Shown here piece by piece: positions 48,454 to 58,268 of a DNA stretch of 64,000 nt (its first letter is position 1; each line of letters opens with the position of its first letter). The notes beneath the pieces are model-generated. The model saw nothing but the letters and a program-made list of their open reading frames with translations, was not told the origin of the DNA and ran no database searches. The stretch comes from Gammaproteobacteria bacterium. GTDB taxonomy: Bacteria; Pseudomonadota; Gammaproteobacteria; Thiohalomonadales; Thiohalomonadaceae. The stretch is from positions 1 through 64,000 of the forward strand of contig JAPHSX010000053.1 of assembly GCA_026196575.1 (NCBI GenBank). Reading direction: 5' to 3'. The translations under genes were made by a program, and so were the position numbers.

Positions 48454-49524
48454 TCATGTCGACGGATGTGCTTGCTCGATAAACCGGTATGGCAACTTAC
48501 GCATATCGAGCCGCGGTCCATCGGCATCCTGCAGGTGGAGGGTCTGCTGTTGCGCACTGTTGATCTCGGCCACCACCAGCAACTCGCACCCCCCCTCCGG
48601 GACACGGCAGGCGCGCACCACCTTGCCGGCACCCTGCGCGCTCTGTGAGTCGGCGGCGTAGAGATCGGTGCCGGGGGGCGGTGGCTCCGCTGAATTGATA
48701 TATGCCCGATACATGCGTCGTTTGAGTTTACCAAGATATTGCATGCGTGCCACCACCTCCTGGCCCGGATAGCACCCTTTTTTGAAGTTGACGCCATCAA
48801 TCAGCTGCAGATTGACCATCTGGGGGACAAAGGCCTCGACGGTGTCGCCGGTGATCTGGGGAATGCCGGCGCGGATCTCCAACAACTCCCAACCGTCGGC
48901 ACCGACTGGGGTTGCCTCCGGGGTGAGCCGGTGCCACAAGGCTTGCAGTCGTTCGGGGGTGGCGAGACAGATAAACCGGGGAGCCCCGCCGGGACGGCGC
49001 AGCAGGGTGACCCCGTCAAGGGTAAGCGAGTGGCCCGCCTCGACGGGGCAATCGCCCAGCGCCTGGGTAAGCAGGCTGTCGGCCTGTGGGCCGCCAAGGC
49101 CAAGACTGACCAGTTTACTCCCCGCCTCCTCCAGCTTTACCGCGGAGCGCATGATAAAGATGCCAAGCCGTTTTTGTACTGCCGCCAGCAACTCTTGTGG
49201 CAACTGCAGGTAGTAGTCGGCATCGCGCATAAACAGGGTGAAGAGGGCCAGCATCCGCCCCTTGGCGGTGCAATAGCTGTTGAGCTGATGATGTTCGGCA
49301 TCGACCAGACGCACGTCATTACTGGTCTGGCCCTGCAGGAAATCGGCCGTATCCTGACCACTGGCACGCAACAGGCCAAGGTGTGTCAACGGAACCAGGA
49401 CCGTGCTGGAGGTGACGCATTGCAGTTCGGTGGTGGCATTGCCAAAATCGGTGACCCGCCCCCCGACGAGGGTCGCTCCCTGCTGCTGTAAAAAATTAAC
49501 CCAGCTACTCTGTTCAATACCCAT
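48454..49524 (-). CDS. ygfZ: Folate-binding protein YgfZ (Fe-S cluster maintenance)
   Basis: Folate-dependent GcvT-like protein that helps some Fe-S enzymes such as MiaB keep their clusters. It has 356 residues, with a GcvT-like fold and the invariant KGCYPGQEVVAR motif holding the functional Cys. It is divergent from ygfX, and 24 bases lie between it and the HDOD gene, which reads on the same strand downstream. Confidence 0.93.
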   Translation of the reverse strand: MGIEQSSWVNFLQQQGATLVGGRVTDFGNATTELQCVTSSTVLVPLTHLGLLRASGQDTADFLQGQTSNDVRLVDAEHHQLNSYCTAKGRMLALFTLFMRDADYYLQLPQELLAAVQKRLGIFIMRSAVKLEEAGSKLVSLGLGGPQADSLLTQALGDCPVEAGHSLTLDGVTLLRRPGGAPRFICLATPERLQALWHRLTPEATPVGADGWELLEIRAGIPQITGDTVEAFVPQMVNLQLIDGVNFKKGCYPGQEVVARMQYLGKLKRRMYRAYINSAEPPPPGTDLYAADSQSAQGAGKVVRACRVPEGGCELLVVAEINSAQQQTLHLQDADGPRLDMRKLPYRFIEQAHPST

Positions 49525-49675
49525 GGAGTTTTTTTCCTACTGAAACGGTGGGCCAATGATAGCGAAATATCCGTGGCGTGGTAAGTTTATCCAGAATCCG
49601 CACATTTCATCTATCAGGATAAATGGTGTGGTGCCCGGGCAAATCAATCGCCACCGCTGAAAAAGGGAGACAGTC

Positions 49676-49705
49676 GTGTCGAACAGGGAGGAGTTTTTCA
49701 TATGA
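49676..49705 (+). other. Possible 9-codon leader ORF overlapping the ygfX start
   Basis: GTG TCG AAC AGG GAG GAG TTT TTC ATA TGA, preceded by AAAGGGAGA, with its stop overlapping the ygfX ATG by 4 bases (ATGA). It sits where sdhE usually lies in relatives, so it might be the coupled remnant of that gene. Chance is possible. Confidence 0.25.
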
Positions 49706-50172
49706 ACGCGCCAAGATTCGCCACCCCGCTGCGACTACACGTTGGCGGGTCGCGACGTTTGCGGTGGGTTGTGGCCGCGTTTCTCTCCATTTCGCTGCTG
49801 GCGCTGTTGGCGCTGCCGCTGGCCTGGTCGGTAAAGCTGCCGATGGCCCTGTTTCTGAGCGCCCTGTTCTTCGCGGCCTGGCGCAAGCGGGCGGAGTTGG
49901 GCGGGGTGCCGGTTGAGCTTGTACTGCTCGGTGATGGCGGCTGGCGGCTGCAGCGGGGCGGGGAGTCTCTCCCCCTGCAACTGCTCGGCCAGAGCACGGT
50001 AAGCCATTCGCTGTTGCTGCTCTGCTTTGCCGGGCCGCCGGGGCAGGGTGGCTTCGACTGTCTGCTGTGGCAGGCGGAGTTGCCGCCGCTGCTGTGGCGC
50101 CGCCTGCGGCTCTATCTGCGCCTTTATGCCGCGCAATCCCCCCTTAGCTGGAGTGAAAGTTTTCCGGGGTGA
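49702..50172 (+). CDS. YgfX/CptA-family small membrane protein
   Basis: A 156-residue protein with two close hydrophobic helices (about 20-40 and 45-60), then a basic soluble tail with [15 protein letters not shown], matching the YgfX (CptA) family. In E. coli this inner-membrane protein is the toxin-like partner of SdhE (CptB) and affects cell shape. GGAGGAG lies 8 bases before the ATG. No sdhE is present in the 177 bases upstream. Its 3' end overlaps convergent nadB by 29 bases. Confidence 0.75.
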   Translation: MNAPRFATPLRLHVGGSRRLRWVVAAFLSISLLALLALPLAWSVKLPMALFLSALFFAAWRKRAELGGVPVELVLLGDGGWRLQRGGESLPLQLLGQSTVSHSLLLLCFAGPPGQGGFDCLLWQAELPPLLWRRLRLYLRLYAAQSPLSWSESFPG

Positions 50173-51802
50173 GGATGGTGTTGACTGGCGGCTGGCTCTC
50201 GTCCGCCCGTGGGTAGTCGAGGGTGTAGTGCAGGCCGCGACTCTCCTTTCGCGCCATTGCCGAGCGGATGATGAGATCGGCCACCACCACCAGATTGCGC
50301 AGCTCCAGCAGGTCGTTGCTGACGCGAAAGTTGCCATAGTACTCGGCGATCTCGCCGCTCAGCAGGTCAACGCGCCGCTTGGCCCGCTGCAGGCGTTTGT
50401 CGGTGCGCACGATACCAACATAGTCCCACATGAAGTGGCGCAACTCCTCCCAGTTGTGGGAGACCACCACCTCTTCGTCGGAGTCGGTGACGCGGCTCTC
50501 GTCCCACGCCGGCAGTGTCCGCGGCAGCGACACCGTGTCGAGCCGGGCGATGATGTCGCGGGCGGCGGCATGCCCGAATACCAGACACTCCAGCAGCGAA
50601 TTGCTGGCCAGGCGATTGGCCCCATGCATGCCAGTAAAGGTGACCTCGCCAATGGCGTAGAGGCCGGGCAGGTCGGTGCGACCGTGGACATCGGTCATTA
50701 CCCCGCCACAGGTGTAGTGGGCCGCCGGTACCACCGGGATTGGCTCACGGGTGATGTCGATACCCAGCTCCATGCAGCGAAGATAGATATTGGGGAAGTG
50801 CTCGGTAATGAATTCGGCCGGCTTGTGGCTGATATCGAGATAGAGACACTGTGCGCCAAGGCGCTTCATCTCGTGGTCGATGGCGCGGGCGACGATGTCC
50901 CGCGGCGCCAGCTCGGCGCGCTTGTCGAATCGGTGCATAAAACGGCTGCCGTCGGGCAGCTTGAGTATCCCCCCCTCGCCGCGAATGGCCTCGGTGATGA
51001 GGAACGACTTGGCCTTGGGGTGGTAGAGGCAGGTGGGGTGGAACTGGTTGAACTCCATGTTGGCGACGCGGCAGCCGGCGCGCCACGCCATGGCGATGCC
51101 ATCGCCGGTGGAGAGGTCGGGGTTACTGGTGTAGAGATAGACCTTGCTGGCGCCGCCGCTGGCAAGCACGACAAAGCGCGCGCGGAACACCTCGACATGG
51201 CCTGAGTCGCGATTGAGCACATAGGCGCCGAGTACCCGATCCTCGATGGTTCCCTGTTTGGCCCCCAGTTTGGCCCCGGTAATAAGGTCGATGGCAAGGC
51301 GGTGCTCGTGCAGGGTGATGTTGGGGTGGGCCTGCGCGGCGCCGAGCAGGGTGGTCTCTATCGCCTTGCCGGTGGCATCGGCGGCGTGGATCACCCGGCG
51401 GTGGCTGTGGCCACCCTCGCGGGTAAGGTGGTAGCCGCCCAGCCCATCCTCACGCCGCTCACGACTGAACTTGACGCCGTGGGCGATCAGGGTGCGGATC
51501 GCCTCGGCGGCATTCTCCGCCACATGGCGCACCACCGCCGGGTCGCACAGCCCGGCCCCGGCAGTGAGGGTATCCTGCAGATGGGACTCGACCGAGTCCT
51601 CCGGCTCCATCACCACGGCGACACCGCCCTGCGCATGGAGTGTGCATCCCTCGACTAGCTCCCCCTTGGCCAGGAGGGTCACCTTGGCATGCGCCGCCAG
51701 TTGCAGTGCCAGGGTGAGTCCGGCGGCACCACTGCCGATTACCAGTATGTCGCTGCTATGTTGGAGCTGTCTGTTCACGGGCTGGGAAACCGAGTCTTTC
51801 AA
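50144..51802 (-). CDS. nadB: L-aspartate oxidase
   Basis: FAD enzyme oxidising aspartate to iminoaspartate, the first step of NAD synthesis. It has 552 residues, with the FAD motif [13 protein letters not shown] near residue 22, the [10 protein letters not shown] active-site segment (about 260) and the [13 protein letters not shown] segment. The start is uncertain: TTG at 51802 or GTG at 51778, neither with a clear ribosome site. It is divergent from rpoE, a frequent gammaproteobacterial pairing. Confidence 0.95.
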   Translation of the reverse strand: MKDSVSQPVNRQLQHSSDILVIGSGAAGLTLALQLAAHAKVTLLAKGELVEGCTLHAQGGVAVVMEPEDSVESHLQDTLTAGAGLCDPAVVRHVAENAAEAIRTLIAHGVKFSRERREDGLGGYHLTREGGHSHRRVIHAADATGKAIETTLLGAAQAHPNITLHEHRLAIDLITGAKLGAKQGTIEDRVLGAYVLNRDSGHVEVFRARFVVLASGGASKVYLYTSNPDLSTGDGIAMAWRAGCRVANMEFNQFHPTCLYHPKAKSFLITEAIRGEGGILKLPDGSRFMHRFDKRAELAPRDIVARAIDHEMKRLGAQCLYLDISHKPAEFITEHFPNIYLRCMELGIDITREPIPVVPAAHYTCGGVMTDVHGRTDLPGLYAIGEVTFTGMHGANRLASNSLLECLVFGHAAARDIIARLDTVSLPRTLPAWDESRVTDSDEEVVVSHNWEELRHFMWDYVGIVRTDKRLQRAKRRVDLLSGEIAEYYGNFRVSNDLLELRNLVVVADLIIRSAMARKESRGLHYTLDYPRADESQPPVNTILTPENFHSS

Positions 51803-51915
51803 GTAGGGGTAAAGGCCGTTAAGCTTGACGCATCAAAGGGAGGCCGTTCATGGCTTCATTCACGGTATTCTGGCATACAATAGCGACTGTTGAGAATTAA
51901 AGTCTGCAGTCGGGC

Positions 51916-51942
51916 GAACTCTGCCACAGACGGCGTGTCATA
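51916..51942 (+). promoter_or_regulatory. Possible sigma-E autoregulated promoter of rpoE
   Basis: GAACTC (51916-51921), 16 bases, then TCATA (51938-51942) resembles the sigma-E consensus GAACTT-N16-TCTGA. It lies about 55 bases before the rpoE ATG, the right place for positive autoregulation, with one mismatch in the -35 and two in the -10. Confidence 0.4.
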
Positions 51943-51997
51943 AGGGTACGTTGTGTGTGGTGAGCCGCCCGACCATCATATTAAGGGGTAGGCCCGA

Positions 51998-52582
51998 ATG
52001 GGCGAACAGAGTGTCGACCAGGAGCTGGTCAGACGTGTCCAGAAGGGCGACAAAAAGGCTTTCGATGTACTGGTGCTCAAGTACCAGCAGCGCATCGTCA
52101 AGCTGATCTCCCGCTATGTGCGGGATCAGGACGAGGTGCTGGATGTGGCCCAGGAGGCCTTTATCAAGGCCTATCGCGCCCTGGCCAACTTCCGTGGCGA
52201 AAGTGCCTTCTACACCTGGCTCTACCGCATCGCCATCAATACAGCGAAAAATTATCTGGTGGCGCAGGGGCGTCGTCCGCCGGCCACTGATGTGGATGCG
52301 GAGGATGCGCTCTATGTGGATGGCGGTATGCGCCTGAGTGACAACGACACCCCGGAGCAGCTGGTGCAGCGCGATCAAATCGAACGGGTGATCTTCGATA
52401 CCATCGACGCCCTGCCCGAGGAGCTGCGCACCGCCATCACGCTGCGCGAGATGGAGGGGTTGAGTTATGAGGAGATCGCGGTGACCATGGATTGCCCGGT
52501 CGGTACGGTGCGCTCGCGGATCTTTCGGGCGCGCGAGGCGATAGAGACAAAACTGAAACCACTGCTTGAATCGAGGGGATGA
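51998..52582 (+). CDS. rpoE: RNA polymerase sigma factor RpoE/AlgU
   Basis: Envelope-stress ECF sigma factor. It has 194 residues, with region 2 (VLKYQQRIVKLISRYVRDQDEVLDVAQEAFIKAYRAL; motif RDQDEVLDVAQEAF) and region 4 (EMEGLSYEEIAVTMDCPVGTVRSRIFRAREA). It heads the rpoE-rseA-rseB-rseC-degP operon and is held inactive by RseA. RseP, which frees it, is encoded at the window start. Confidence 0.97.
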   Translation: MGEQSVDQELVRRVQKGDKKAFDVLVLKYQQRIVKLISRYVRDQDEVLDVAQEAFIKAYRALANFRGESAFYTWLYRIAINTAKNYLVAQGRRPPATDVDAEDALYVDGGMRLSDNDTPEQLVQRDQIERVIFDTIDALPEELRTAITLREMEGLSYEEIAVTMDCPVGTVRSRIFRAREAIETKLKPLLESRG

Positions 52583-52586
52583 GTGA

Positions 52587-53174
52587 ATGGCTGACCCGCG
52601 CAAAGATGCGATAACGAACAATGAGGACCGCGATGAAGAGCGTGCGTGGCTTTCGGCGCTGGCCGATGGTGAGTTGCACGGGGCGGAGCTGGAACGCCAG
52701 CTTGGCCTGCTGCGCGATGACCCGCGGCTGCTGGCAAGCTGGCAGGCCTACCATCTTATTCGCGATACCGTCTCCAGCAATCTCAACCATGCGGTGGCGC
52801 CACAGCTGCACCTGCGGGTAGCCGCGGCGCTGGAGTCGGAACCCACTATCCTGGCCCCACGGCAACGCAGACCCTGGCTTAAACAGGTGGCGGGGCTGGC
52901 GATTGCCGCCTCGGTGACCGGGGTGGCGATCATCGGCCTGCAGAACATGAACGGGATCGACGCCACTCCCGCCGCCGCGCAGGTGGCAGAGAAGCAGGAG
53001 TACCTGCGCATCGAACCGTCACTGGTGGCACAGCAAAAGGCGCAGGCCGGGCAAAATCAAAATAACGACGCGCTCGACCGCTACCTGGTTAATCACAACG
53101 AATATGCGGTCAGCTCCGGGATTCAGGGGGTGCTGCCGTATGTGCGCATCGTCGGTTACAAGGCCGGTCAGTAA
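52587..53174 (+). CDS. rseA: Sigma-E anti-sigma factor RseA/MucA
   Basis: Inner-membrane anti-sigma factor of 195 residues. The cytosolic N-terminus (WLSALADGELHG, then WQAYHLIRDTV) binds RpoE, one membrane helix follows (about 103-120, VAGLAIAASVTGVAIIGL), and a periplasmic domain ends in VLPYVRIVGYKAGQ, which RseB is expected to guard. GAGGGG upstream of the ATG. The fate of RseA sets sigma-E activity. Confidence 0.93.
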   Translation: MADPRKDAITNNEDRDEERAWLSALADGELHGAELERQLGLLRDDPRLLASWQAYHLIRDTVSSNLNHAVAPQLHLRVAAALESEPTILAPRQRRPWLKQVAGLAIAASVTGVAIIGLQNMNGIDATPAAAQVAEKQEYLRIEPSLVAQQKAQAGQNQNNDALDRYLVNHNEYAVSSGIQGVLPYVRIVGYKAGQ

Positions 53175-53175
53175 C

Positions 53176-54144
53176 ATGCGTCGCGCGCACCGCTGTTCCG
53201 CCCTCTTTCTTCTGCTGCTGACAGCGTCGGCGGCGCACGCCACCGAAGACGCCACCCGCTGGCTGGAGCGCATGTCACAGGCGGCCCACTCCCTGAGCTA
53301 CGAGGGAACCTTCGTCTACATGCAGGAGGGGAGGCTGGAGTCGCTGCAGCTGGTGCATGCGGTCGATGCGACGGGGGAGCATGAGCGCCTGGTTTCGCTC
53401 AGCGGCCCCTATCGCGAGGTGATACGCGACCACGGCCGGGTAACCTGCTATCTCCCCGAAAAGGAGGCCCTGGTGGCGGGGCAGCCGGCCACCCCCCCCC
53501 GATTCCCCCTCAATCTGCCCACCCAGTGGGAGCAGTTGCGTAGTGTCTACGATTTTGAGCTGCTCGGCCTGTCGCGCGTGGCCGGCCTGGCGGCGCAACG
53601 GCTCGCCATCGTGCCGCGCGACGAGCTGCGCTACGGCCAGCACTACTGGATCGCGGTCGATAGTGGCCTGTTGCTGCGTGCCGACACCCTCAATGAGCAC
53701 GGTGAGCTGGTGGAACAGCTGGAATTTACCTCACTGAAACTGATGGAGCAGATCCCGGCACAGCTGCTGCAACCCGAGGCGGGTGGCAGGGCGATTGAGC
53801 TACCGCCCGGCTTCAGCGCCACGGCAGCGGAGCGTCCAGCGCCATTGCATTGGCACGTCACCCGTCTGCCCGCCGGTTTTGAGCTGGAGTTACAGCGTCA
53901 GCACGCCATCGCCGATGACGGCGTGGTGGTCGACCACCTGGTCTATAGCGACGGCCTCGCCTCGGTCTCGGTCTTTATCGAACCACGCCGCGACCCGGCG
54001 GAGGAGAGCGCTGGCACCTCGCGGCGCGGCAGCGTCAATGCCTACACCCGCCTGCTGCCACAGCAGCGGATCACCGTGCTGGGCGAGGTGCCGCTGGCCA
54101 CGGTCAGGCAGATCGGCGAGTCGATCGAGCCATTGGGACAGTAG
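53176..54144 (+). CDS. rseB: Sigma-E regulator RseB/MucB
   Basis: Periplasmic protein that binds RseA and lipoproteins or off-pathway LPS and blocks DegS cutting. From the ATG at 53176 (the frame is open further upstream in rseA) it has 322 residues: signal peptide ending near AAHA, an N-terminal lipid-binding half (about 25-210) and a smaller C-terminal half. Family segments LSYEGTFVYMQ and YGQHYWIAVDSGLLLR are present. Confidence 0.93.
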   Translation: MRRAHRCSALFLLLLTASAAHATEDATRWLERMSQAAHSLSYEGTFVYMQEGRLESLQLVHAVDATGEHERLVSLSGPYREVIRDHGRVTCYLPEKEALVAGQPATPPRFPLNLPTQWEQLRSVYDFELLGLSRVAGLAAQRLAIVPRDELRYGQHYWIAVDSGLLLRADTLNEHGELVEQLEFTSLKLMEQIPAQLLQPEAGGRAIELPPGFSATAAERPAPLHWHVTRLPAGFELELQRQHAIADDGVVVDHLVYSDGLASVSVFIEPRRDPAEESAGTSRRGSVNAYTRLLPQQRITVLGEVPLATVRQIGESIEPLGQ

Positions 54145-54147
54145 CCG

Positions 54148-54627
54148 ATGGTGGAAGAGAGTGGTCTGGTCGTCGCCACCGAGGGCGAGATGGCCTGGGT
54201 GGAGACCTCACGGCGCAGCAGTTGCGGCAGTTGCGAGGCCAAGGGGTGTGGCACCGGGGCGCTTAGTCAGGTGCTGGGGCGGCGCCGTCAACGCCTGCGG
54301 GTGAAAAACCCGATTGCCGCCGCCACTGGCGACGCGGTCGTGCTGGGGCTCCCGGAGGCGGCGCTGCTCCAGGGGGCAGTGGTCGTCTATCTGGTGCCGC
54401 TGCTGGCGCTGTTGGCCGGTGGCCTGCTGGGCGAGATAGTGGCACCGCAACTGGCGCTGACGCCGGAGGTGGGGAGCATCCTCTTTGCCCTTGGCGCTCT
54501 GGCCTGCAGTTTTCTCTGGCTGCGCCGCTTTAATCGGCGTGCCGCAGACGATGACCGTTTCAACGCCGTAATTTTGCGCCGGGCAGACGCCCCGGCTGCA
54601 ACCATTTCCTTTCATCCCAACAAGTGA
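54148..54627 (+). CDS. rseC: SoxR-reducing/RseC-family membrane protein
   Basis: RseC/MucC family, 159 residues. An N-terminal cysteine cluster (CGSCEAKGCG, near residue 26) precedes two hydrophobic helices (about 76-94 and 105-122). In other bacteria RseC modulates sigma-E or, with RsxABCDEG, reduces SoxR; the cysteine cluster suggests metal or redox function. It follows rseB after 3 bases. Confidence 0.9.
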   Translation: MVEESGLVVATEGEMAWVETSRRSSCGSCEAKGCGTGALSQVLGRRRQRLRVKNPIAAATGDAVVLGLPEAALLQGAVVVYLVPLLALLAGGLLGEIVAPQLALTPEVGSILFALGALACSFLWLRRFNRRAADDDRFNAVILRRADAPAATISFHPNK

Positions 54628-54643
54628 ACAGGTAGGGAAAATC

Positions 54644-56077
54644 ATGAGAATGCTCAAACACCTCTATGCGACCACGCTGATGTTGACACTGTCGCTCGGT
54701 CTGCTGCTGCCGGCCGCGCAGGCGCGTGAACTGCCCGAGTTTACCCGGCTGGTGGAGGCCTATGGCCCGGCGGTGGTCAATATCAGCACCAAGCAGAAGA
54801 AGAGTGTGCATGGCGCCCTGCCCAAGGGGCTGCAAATCCCCGATCTGCCCAAGGGCGGGCCGTGGGATGAGCTGTTCCGCCACTTCTTTGGCGAGGGTGA
54901 GGGCGGTGACAAGATGCCGGAACACGAGGCACGCTCGCTCGGTTCGGGCTTTATTATTGACGAGGCCGGTTACATCCTGACCAATAACCATGTGGTCGAG
55001 GGGGCCGAGGAGGTGATCGTGCGCCTGAGCGACCGCCGCGAACTGGTAGCCGAGGTGGTTGGCACCGATCCCCGCAGCGACATCGCCCTGTTGCGGGTGC
55101 AGGCGGCCGATCTGCCGGTGGTAAGGCTGGGCCGCAGCCGCGATCTCAAGGTAGCCGAGTGGGTGATGGCAATCGGCTCCCCCTTTGGCTTTGACCACTC
55201 GGTATCGGTGGGGGTGGTGAGCGCGCTGGGGCGCAGTCTGCCGAGTGAAAACTATGTCCCCTTTATCCAGACCGATGTGGCGATCAATCCCGGCAACTCC
55301 GGCGGTCCGCTCTTCAATCTTGATGGCGAGGTGGTCGGTATCAACTCCCAAATTTACAGCCGTACCGGTGGTTTTATGGGGCTCTCCTTCGCCATTCCCA
55401 TCGATGTGGCGATGGATGTGGTGGCACAGCTGAAGGAGACGGGGCATGTCAGCCGCGGCTGGCTGGGGGTGCTGATTCAGGATGTGACCCGCGAACTGGC
55501 CGAGTCCTTCGGCATGAGCAAGCCGGCGGGGGCGCTGGTGGCCAAGGTGCAGGATGACTCTCCGGCGGGCAAGGCGGGGATCAGGGTGGGCGATGTCATC
55601 ATCGAGTTTAACGGCGAGACGGTACACTACTCCTCCGACCTGCCGCCGCTGGTGGGGCGTGTGCGGGCCGGCAGTGACGCCAAGGTGAAGGTGCTGCGCG
55701 ACGGCAAGACCCGTACCATCAAGGTGCGCATCGGTGAGTTGCCGGTGGAGGATGAGATGGTGCAGGCGAGCGGTGAGCCGAAGAAGATCGAGGCGGATCG
55801 TCTGGGTCTGGTAGTTAGTGGCCTCAGTGCCGAGCAGCGCAAGCAGCTCGAAGTCGCCGAGGGCGGGGCGTTGGTGGCGCAGGTAAAGCCGGGGGCCGCC
55901 GCCGAGGCGGGGATTCAAGGCGGCGATGTCATTGTCAAACTGAACAATCGTGACGTTGCGGATGCCGCCGACTTTCGCCGGCAGGTGGCAGAGTTGCCCG
56001 CCGGACGCTCGGTACCGGTGCTGGTGTTGCGTCGTGGTGGCCCACTCTTCCTGGCGCTGCGGGTACCGGCCGATTGA
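54644..56077 (+). CDS. degP: Periplasmic serine protease DegP/MucD
   Basis: HtrA-family protease/chaperone that clears misfolded envelope proteins. It has 477 residues: signal peptide ending near AAQA, trypsin-like domain with catalytic His116, Asp146 and Ser219 (NNHVVEG, SDIALL, GNSGGPL), and two PDZ domains (about 270-360 and 390-470). AGGTAGGG precedes the ATG. Last core gene of the sigma-E operon, so it is expected to be sigma-E driven. Confidence 0.96.
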   Translation: MRMLKHLYATTLMLTLSLGLLLPAAQARELPEFTRLVEAYGPAVVNISTKQKKSVHGALPKGLQIPDLPKGGPWDELFRHFFGEGEGGDKMPEHEARSLGSGFIIDEAGYILTNNHVVEGAEEVIVRLSDRRELVAEVVGTDPRSDIALLRVQAADLPVVRLGRSRDLKVAEWVMAIGSPFGFDHSVSVGVVSALGRSLPSENYVPFIQTDVAINPGNSGGPLFNLDGEVVGINSQIYSRTGGFMGLSFAIPIDVAMDVVAQLKETGHVSRGWLGVLIQDVTRELAESFGMSKPAGALVAKVQDDSPAGKAGIRVGDVIIEFNGETVHYSSDLPPLVGRVRAGSDAKVKVLRDGKTRTIKVRIGELPVEDEMVQASGEPKKIEADRLGLVVSGLSAEQRKQLEVAEGGALVAQVKPGAAAEAGIQGGDVIVKLNNRDVADAADFRRQVAELPAGRSVPVLVLRRGGPLFLALRVPAD

Positions 56078-56346
56078 GCCGCGACACCACGCTCACGCTC
56101 TACTACCGTAGCGGCTGTTCACTGTGCGAGCAGATGGAGGCAGAGCTGCTTGCCGCACAGTCGCGTTACGGTTTTCGCCTGCAGACGGTGGATGTCGATG
56201 GCAGTGCGGCGCTGGTGGCGGCCTATGGCCACAAGGTGCCGGTGTTGACCTTTGCCGATGGCGCGGAGATCTGCCACTACTTTCTCGACCACTCGGCACT
56301 TGCCGAGTGCCTGTCGAGTGTTTCTCCGGCGGCTGAGTTCCGGTAG
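56074..56346 (+). CDS. Glutaredoxin-family small protein
   Basis: A 90-residue thioredoxin-fold protein (DUF836 type) with an active-site-like CSLC (Cys15, Cys18) and a cis-Pro segment KVPVLTF. The TTG start overlaps the degP stop by 4 bases (TTGA), so it is coupled to degP. It lacks a signal peptide, so it acts in the cytosol. Its substrate is unknown. Proteins of this type often lie between degP and lepA in gammaproteobacteria. Confidence 0.8.
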   Translation: MSRDTTLTLYYRSGCSLCEQMEAELLAAQSRYGFRLQTVDVDGSAALVAAYGHKVPVLTFADGAEICHYFLDHSALAECLSSVSPAAEFR

Positions 56347-56372
56347 AATCGGCACTCCTGATGCAAGACCCG

Positions 56373-56424
56373 AAAAACAGGAAGACCGGAGACCTGGATG
56401 GGTACGCCGGGTTCCTGTTTTTTT
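56373..56424 (+). terminator. Terminator after the sigma-E operon
   Basis: AAAAACAGGAA and TTCCTGTTTTT form an 11-bp stem, with a further CCGG/CCGG inside, followed by more T residues. It can work in both directions because of the A-run on the left arm. Confidence 0.8.
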
Positions 56425-56462
56425 ATGGTCGCCATCCCGCTATTGAATGAAAGAAAGATACC

Positions 56463-58268
56463 GTGGCAGAACTGAGCAAGATCCGTAATTTTTCCATCAT
56501 CGCCCACATCGATCATGGCAAGTCCACCATCTCTGATCGCTTTATCCAGCACTGCGGTGGTCTCACCTCGCGTGAGATGGAGGCGCAGGTGCTGGACTCG
56601 ATGGATATCGAGCGCGAGCGTGGCATCACCATCAAGGCGCAGAGCGTCAGTCTCAACTACCCGGCACGCGATGGTGAAACCTACCTGTTGAACTTCATCG
56701 ACACCCCCGGTCACGTCGACTTCTCTTACGAGGTCTCCCGCTCACTGGCGGCCTGCGAGGGGGCACTGCTGGTGGTTGATGCCTCGCAGGGGGTAGAGGC
56801 GCAGACGGTGGCCAACTGCTACACCGCCATTGAGCAGGGGCTGGAGGTATTGCCGGTACTCAACAAGATCGACCTGCCCGCCGCCGATCCGCAGCGGGTG
56901 ATCGACGAGATCGAGGAGATCGTCGGCATCGAGGCGCATGACGCGGTGCTGGTCAGTGCCAAGAGCGGCATTGGCATCGAAGATCTGCTTGAAGAGCTGG
57001 TAAAAAAGATCCCGCCACCGCAGGGAGATCGCGATGCCAGCCTCAAGGCACTGATCATCGACTCCTGGTTCGATAACTATCTGGGCGTGGTCTCCCTGGT
57101 GCGGGTGATGCAGGGGACATTGAAGAAAAAGCAGAAGTTCACCGTAATGTCGACCGGGCGCAGTCACCAGGCGGATCGCGTGGGGATCTTTACCCCGAAG
57201 ATGACCGATACGGAGATGCTGCAGGCGGGGGATGTCGGCTTCATCGTCGCCGCGATTAAGGAGATCGACGGCGCCCCGGTGGGCGATACCCTGACCCATA
57301 CCGATCGCCCCGCCAGCGAACCGCTGCCCGGCTTTAAACCGGTGCAACCGCGGGTCTTTGCCGGACTGTTTCCGGTAAGCAGTGATGATTACGAGAATTT
57401 GCGCGAGGCGCTGTCTAAACTGCGCCTTAACGATGCCTCCCTGTTTTATGAACCGGAGACCTCGCAGGCGCTGGGCTTTGGCTTTCGCTGCGGCTTTCTC
57501 GGTATGTTGCACATGGAGATCATCCAGGAGCGGCTGGAGCGCGAGTACGATATCGACCTCATCACCACTGCGCCGACCGTGGTCTATGAGGTGCTGACCA
57601 CCAGGGGCGAGACCCTGATGGTGGACAACCCCTCCAAACTGCCGCCGGAAAATACCCTGGCCGAGATTCGCGAGCCGATCATTACCGCCAACATCCTGAT
57701 GCCGCAAGAGTATGTGGGCAACGTGATGACCCTCTGCGTGGAAAAGCGCGGGGTGCAGAAGAACATGCAGTACATGGGCAAGCAGGTATCGCTCAGCTAT
57801 GAGCTGCCGATGAACGAGGTGGTGCTCGACTTTTTCGATCGTCTCAAGTCGGTCAGTCGCGGCTTTGCCTCGCTCGACTATCACTTCACCCGTTTTCAGG
57901 CGGCGAAACTGGTCAAGCTCGATATCATGATTAACGGTGAGGTGGTCGATGCGCTGGCGGTGATTGTACACCGTGAGAATGCCCAGGCCCGTGGCCGCGA
58001 GCTGGCGGAGAAAATGAAAGAGCTGATCCCACGCCAGATGTTCGATGTGGCGATCCAGGCCTCGATTGGCTCACAGATCATCGCCCGCACCAACGTCAAG
58101 GCGCTGCGCAAGAATGTCATCGCGAAGTGTTATGGTGGCGACGTCAGCCGCAAGCGCAAGCTGCTGGAGAAACAGAAGGCGGGCAAGAAACGGATGAAGC
58201 AGGTGGGCTCGGTGGAGATCCCGCAAGAGGCCTTCTTTGCCGTACTGCATGTGGGGAAGGATAAATGA
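56463..58268 (+). CDS. lepA: Elongation factor 4 (LepA)
   Basis: Ribosomal GTPase that back-translocates stalled ribosomes and aids 30S assembly. It has 601 residues from a GTG start. The G domain has [24 protein letters not shown] and [10 protein letters not shown]; the LepA-type C-terminus has [15 protein letters not shown] and ends shortly after. It precedes lepB with a 4-base overlap (ATGA). Confidence 0.97.
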   Translation: MAELSKIRNFSIIAHIDHGKSTISDRFIQHCGGLTSREMEAQVLDSMDIERERGITIKAQSVSLNYPARDGETYLLNFIDTPGHVDFSYEVSRSLAACEGALLVVDASQGVEAQTVANCYTAIEQGLEVLPVLNKIDLPAADPQRVIDEIEEIVGIEAHDAVLVSAKSGIGIEDLLEELVKKIPPPQGDRDASLKALIIDSWFDNYLGVVSLVRVMQGTLKKKQKFTVMSTGRSHQADRVGIFTPKMTDTEMLQAGDVGFIVAAIKEIDGAPVGDTLTHTDRPASEPLPGFKPVQPRVFAGLFPVSSDDYENLREALSKLRLNDASLFYEPETSQALGFGFRCGFLGMLHMEIIQERLEREYDIDLITTAPTVVYEVLTTRGETLMVDNPSKLPPENTLAEIREPIITANILMPQEYVGNVMTLCVEKRGVQKNMQYMGKQVSLSYELPMNEVVLDFFDRLKSVSRGFASLDYHFTRFQAAKLVKLDIMINGEVVDALAVIVHRENAQARGRELAEKMKELIPRQMFDVAIQASIGSQIIARTNVKALRKNVIAKCYGGDVSRKRKLLEKQKAGKKRMKQVGSVEIPQEAFFAVLHVGKDK

